Below are positions 60,989-64,000 of a DNA stretch of 64,000 nucleotides, one piece after another. How positions within the stretch are numbered: position 1 is the first letter of the stretch; each line of letters begins with the position of its first letter. Source of the stretch: Planctomycetota bacterium (lineage in GTDB: Bacteria; Planctomycetota; Planctomycetia; Pirellulales; Pirellulaceae); NCBI GenBank assembly GCA_014238905.1, contig JABAAE010000001.1:232712-296711 (forward strand). The letters run 5' to 3'. The notes beneath the pieces were generated by a model. It worked only from the letters and a program-made list of their open reading frames with translations. It was not told the origin of the DNA and did not search any database. The translations under genes were made by a program, and so were the position numbers.

Positions 60989-61753
60989 ATGGATAAATCG
61001 TCAGAAACAAATCGGACGGACGGAGCCAAAAGCTCTTTTTCTGGGACAAAGATCCTCGTTCTAGTCAGCCTGGTCGCGGTGGTGTCGGTTTCTTACTGGC
61101 AACTGGGGTCCAGGCTGTCATTGGAATCGATTACAGACCAGAACCGTCTTCTACAGCAATATAAACAGCAACATCCTCTGTTCGTTTATGCGATTGCGAC
61201 CCTGATTTATGTCATGGTGACTGGGCTTTCCCTTCCGGGAGCTGCAGTGATGACGCTCTTTTACGGCTGGTATCTGGGACTGGTACCCGGTTTTCTTATT
61301 GTCAGTTTCGCATCCACTGCTGGAGCAAGTTTGGCTTTTTTGGTCAGCCGTTATCTGTTCCGGGACGCCATACGAAATCAATTTGCAGCTCACGCTGATC
61401 GGTTCCATGAATCACTGGAAAAGGAGGGACCTTTTTTTCTCTTTACGTTACGACTGGTGCCTGCGATCCCCTTTTTTGTGATCAATGCAGTCATGGGTTT
61501 GACACCGATCAAGCTCAAGACGTTTTGGTGGGTCAGCCAGCTTGGCATGCTGCCGGGTACACTGGTTTACATCTATGCGGGATCCAGTGTGCCTAGCCTG
61601 GAGGCTCTGGCTGAAAACGGCATCTATGCCGCTTTTTCGGCCTCCCAAATGGCCCGGATTCTGGCGGCGTTGGTTCTTTTAGGTATTTTTCCGTTATTCG
61701 CACGGTACCTATTGGCAAGATTGCTTCCCAAGAAAACAAAAGGGCAAGAGTAA
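60989..61753 (+). CDS. TVP38/TMEM64 (VTT/DedA-related) membrane protein
   Basis: A 254-residue integral membrane protein with the VTT domain. Conserved patterns: GAAVMTLFYGWYLGLVPGFLIV, ASTAGASLAFLVSRYLFRD, FTLRLVPAIPFFVINAVMGLTPIKL and GMLPGTLVYIYAGSSVPSL. Family members are linked to lipid or polyprenyl-phosphate movement across membranes; the exact role is unproven. The ATG at 60989 starts the conserved membrane region after a soluble Ser/Lys-rich head of about 20 residues; an in-frame start at 60860 would add 43 unconserved residues. Divergent from the SASA gene. Confidence 0.87.
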   Translation: MDKSSETNRTDGAKSSFSGTKILVLVSLVAVVSVSYWQLGSRLSLESITDQNRLLQQYKQQHPLFVYAIATLIYVMVTGLSLPGAAVMTLFYGWYLGLVPGFLIVSFASTAGASLAFLVSRYLFRDAIRNQFAAHADRFHESLEKEGPFFLFTLRLVPAIPFFVINAVMGLTPIKLKTFWWVSQLGMLPGTLVYIYAGSSVPSLEALAENGIYAAFSASQMARILAALVLLGIFPLFARYLLARLLPKKTKGQE

Positions 61754-61889
61754 TTTCTGCGTGGAGTGAACCCTCTCCCTCACGAGATTAACCGATTGCC
61801 AAGAAAAATCAGGATTCGGAAAACCACTCAGCATCGAGGGGCCAATGAGCTCTTTAGCTTGCGAGAATGGACCTGCCCAACGGCTCAAC

Positions 61890-63107
61890 TCACCGAATTT
61901 TCAACTCACCCGACAATGCATCCAATAATTTTTCTGTGTCCGCCGTCGTGTTGTAGAGATGATACGAAACCCTAATAAACCAACGATCTTCAAATTGGAT
62001 GACGGGTACCTCAATGCCATGTCGAGACCATAACCGACTTTGCAGATCCGGACAGGCTGGCCAGCAAGACTCCGGTAACGGAACCTCACACATTGTCACA
62101 TACCACTGCCGCGTGGCTGGAGTTTGGCCGTGGGTCTTGAACAGATCAAGCAGTTTTTTCCGGGCATCGGTAGCCAGCCAATGTGTGCGGGATCGAAAGG
62201 ACTCCAATCCGACTTTCTCCATGAATTTAATCGCCGCGGGGATCGCAAAAAAGGATGCCGGATCACGGGTTCCCATCCAAATGAACTCCTCATCCCATCT
62301 TTCCGGAATGGCAGGCAAAAGTCGTCCCCAGCTCCTGTTGATTGGGTGCATCCTTGAGTGGTTCGGAGCACTTGCATACAGAAAACCGGATCCAAGCGGA
62401 GCACACAGCCATTTATGGCAACTGGCCGTATAAAAATCACAATTCAGCTGGCTTAAATCAACCTCCAGTTGAGCCAGAGCATGAGGACCATCAATGCAAA
62501 CTGCAATCCCCATGGCTTTGGCGCGATCACAGATTTCCTGAACCGGCATGATGATGGCGGTTGGCGATGTGATGTGACTGACAACAATCAGTCTTGTCTT
62601 ACGGGTGACCTTTGCAAACAAAGAGTCGACGATTTGTGCATGGGTTTCCAGAGGCAGGGCAAGATGGGCCGAAACCAGTTTGGCTTGGTTTGCGTCGCAC
62701 TGAGTTTGCCAAATTCGTCGAACGGCACCATATTCGTGGTTATTCAGGAGAACCTCATCTCCAGGCTCCAGGGGAAAGCTACCAGCTACTATATTCATCG
62801 CTGAAGTCGCATTTTCTACGAACACGAGATTCTTCGATTCCGTGTTTAACCAACCTGCCAATTCATCGCGTGCATTGTGAAAGGCTGGCTCCAATTGGCG
62901 CAAGTAGAAGTCCATAGGCTGTTCGTCGAGAAGCCGTGACCAATCCTGACGGCATTTAACCACCGCCGTCGGGGTCAAACCAAACGAGCCATGGTTCAAA
63001 TAACAGGTGTCGGGGCGAATACGCCAGTGTCCTGCCATATCGGACCAGTCTGCGTCAATATCCTCGCGGCGCGACTTTTTTGTCGAGTTAGAATCGGACA
63101 GACTCAT
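61890..63107 (-). CDS. Class V aminotransferase-fold PLP enzyme (isopenicillin-N-epimerase-like)
   Basis: A 405-residue PLP enzyme. It shows TCYLNHGSFG, VENATSAMNIVAGSF, CIDGPHALAQLEVDL and the PLP-binding Lys in TASCHKWLCAP, typical of the isopenicillin-N-epimerase/cysteine-desulfurase-like branch. The ATG at 63107 overlaps the stop codon of the upstream gene in TAATG, so translation is coupled and this start is well supported. Family members include epimerases, kynureninases and sulfoxide or desulfurase lyases, so the reaction is unassigned. The Cys-rich partner suggests sulfur or metal chemistry, which is speculation. Confidence 0.85.
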   Translation of the reverse strand: MSLSDSNSTKKSRREDIDADWSDMAGHWRIRPDTCYLNHGSFGLTPTAVVKCRQDWSRLLDEQPMDFYLRQLEPAFHNARDELAGWLNTESKNLVFVENATSAMNIVAGSFPLEPGDEVLLNNHEYGAVRRIWQTQCDANQAKLVSAHLALPLETHAQIVDSLFAKVTRKTRLIVVSHITSPTAIIMPVQEICDRAKAMGIAVCIDGPHALAQLEVDLSQLNCDFYTASCHKWLCAPLGSGFLYASAPNHSRMHPINRSWGRLLPAIPERWDEEFIWMGTRDPASFFAIPAAIKFMEKVGLESFRSRTHWLATDARKKLLDLFKTHGQTPATRQWYVTMCEVPLPESCWPACPDLQSRLWSRHGIEVPVIQFEDRWFIRVSYHLYNTTADTEKLLDALSGELKIR

Positions 63108-64000
63108 TAAAGGGACTTTCCTCGAGTGTATTTTTTGACCAGGTTTTTGGCTCCTTCGGATCCCAAAAATCGGACTAAAGGCCAATAAGGGCGATCACCC
63201 CTGAGATGCCGCTTTCTGGGCGGAAGAGGCGGGTCGCTCGATTGACACACCGTACACCGACCCTTCCAAGGCTCGCAAACCGCCTTGCAGGAGCAGCAGT
63301 GTTGTGGCAGATACCAAAAACGATTAGCAATCCGGCCCGCAGGAACAAACTGAACCTTGATAGGAAGGGACTGCGGACATTCCTTTTCGGACTGTAGACT
63401 GGCTCGTAAAGCCCTGCCAAAATCGACGAGATCCGGAAGAGCCTGAACTTCCGGGCAGGAACCGGCGATGAGGTCCAACAACCCAACGGTGGTTTCCATT
63501 GAAAGAATCTCGGTCCGCCACAATCCATACACAGGAGGATCGCAAGGTTTTGACGGGGCGGTCTCCTGTTTTGCCAGCAGGATTTCATTCCAGCAATCCA
63601 ACAAGCTGAATTCTCCGCTTCCCGATCCGAGATCCGAACGCCATGCATCAGTCAGCGATTCTTTCCCTCGCTGGATAGAATCGTATCGATCAAAAATGTA
63701 ACCGTAACAACCGGCGAATTGAAATTCACGTGACGATCGAAAATCCCGTTGACCGGCGCAAACATTGGCAGCACAGCCTTTACAGCAGCCCTGAAGAAAT
63801 TCCTTGCCTCCAAACGTCTCGATAATTTCCGGTACTGAAAACGCCTTGACCGATTCCAATGGCTCAAAGTCAGCGTCTGATGGTCGATCCATGCAAACCA
63901 TATCAATGATGCGGTCTTCCCGTTCGGCGACTCCCAAGCTGCGCAATGGGCGTAATCGCCGCTCCAAACCAACCAGATCTACCGAGTCACCATCCTCTTT
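63107..64000 (-). CDS. Cysteine-rich protein, 5' end outside window, hypothetical
   Basis: The frame is open to the end of the window, so about 297 codons are seen and the start lies beyond 64000. It is not recognised. Two cysteine clusters stand out: LQGCCKGCAANVCAGQ (about 60 codons from the visible 5' end) and, near the C-terminus, QHCCSCKAVCEPWKGRCTVC. Both could bind zinc or an Fe-S cluster. Between them the protein is Trp/Leu-rich without membrane segments, and its C-terminus is basic. The stop codon overlaps the aminotransferase start, indicating one transcript. Confidence 0.6.
   Translation of the reverse strand, partial: KEDGDSVDLVGLERRLRPLRSLGVAEREDRIIDMVCMDRPSDADFEPLESVKAFSVPEIIETFGGKEFLQGCCKGCAANVCAGQRDFRSSREFQFAGCYGYIFDRYDSIQRGKESLTDAWRSDLGSGSGEFSLLDCWNEILLAKQETAPSKPCDPPVYGLWRTEILSMETTVGLLDLIAGSCPEVQALPDLVDFGRALRASLQSEKECPQSLPIKVQFVPAGRIANRFWYLPQHCCSCKAVCEPWKGRCTVCQSSDPPLPPRKRHLRGDRPYWPLVRFLGSEGAKNLVKKYTRGKSL

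Noticed and set aside
1..64000. tRNA, rRNA, insertion sequences, prophage
   Set aside because: No cloverleaf, conserved rRNA segment, transposase signature or phage gene was found by reading both strands; a short or degenerate one could be missed.

Overview
The window looks like chromosome from a member of the Planctomycetota, most likely Pirellulaceae-like. This is inferred from gene content, not from any search. The pointers are a RicT/PSP1 protein next to a Minf_1886-type protein, a Tat-exported DUF1501 protein, a large secreted dehydrogenase-like protein with two CxxCH haem sites, a DUF2891 protein, a VTT protein, HTTM and sialidase genes, many secreted proteins of unknown function, and LpxA/LpxC with an OmpH-like chaperone. 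Base composition looks near 50% GC. I found no rRNA, tRNA, CRISPR array, transposase or phage gene.

Layout. 1-1.2 kb: end of a ricT-like gene, a Minf_1886 gene and a small tail-anchored protein. 1.5-3.2 kb: a secreted alpha-helical protein with a Gly/Ser linker. 4-23.3 kb: the dominant feature, a one-directional type II secretion/type IV pilus-like locus. It has a hypothetical exported protein, two PilB/GspE ATPases flanking a PilT ATPase, one GspF/PilC platform protein, four pseudopilins, a 1753-residue GspK-like protein and a GspJ-like pseudopilin. It ends in two blocks of tandem repeats. 23.7-30.5 kb (minus strand): haem dehydrogenase-like protein, DHH phosphoesterase and a two-domain alpha/beta hydrolase. 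30.7-36.5 kb: exported methyltransferase, CNT nucleoside transporter, a secreted hypothetical protein and a DapA/NanA-family aldolase. 36.7-41.7 kb (minus): an envelope operon (coiled-coil membrane protein, ompH, lpxC, lpxA, Gfo/Idh oxidoreductase). 41.9-43.9 kb: a flippase-like membrane protein with a polyprenyl-phosphate glycosyltransferase. 44.2-48.1 kb: DUF1501, DUF2891, CrcB and a membrane protein. 48.3-49.2 kb (minus): a second glycosyltransferase. 49.9-54.8 kb: folK, panC, lgt, an ECF sigma factor and its anti-sigma factor. 55.2-60.7 kb (minus): lpdA, HTTM, sialidase and SASA esterase. 61-64 kb: a VTT protein (plus), then a class V aminotransferase translationally coupled to a cysteine-rich protein that runs off the window (minus).

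The genes together point to a Gram-negative-type envelope: lipid A, lipoprotein modification, an OmpH-like chaperone, a pseudopilus and scavenging of sialylated or esterified glycans. The most unusual properties are (i) locus-specific 14-18 bp tandem repeats at many gene junctions, plus one in-frame 15-bp array that writes a His/Gln/Asn repeat into an anti-sigma factor; (ii) the very large GspK-like protein and an apparent membrane hairpin inserted in GspF; (iii) extra domains in FolK and Lgt; and (iv) a pseudoknot-capable leader before pilT. Coordinates and starts come from reading the sequence. Functions are from motif recognition only.
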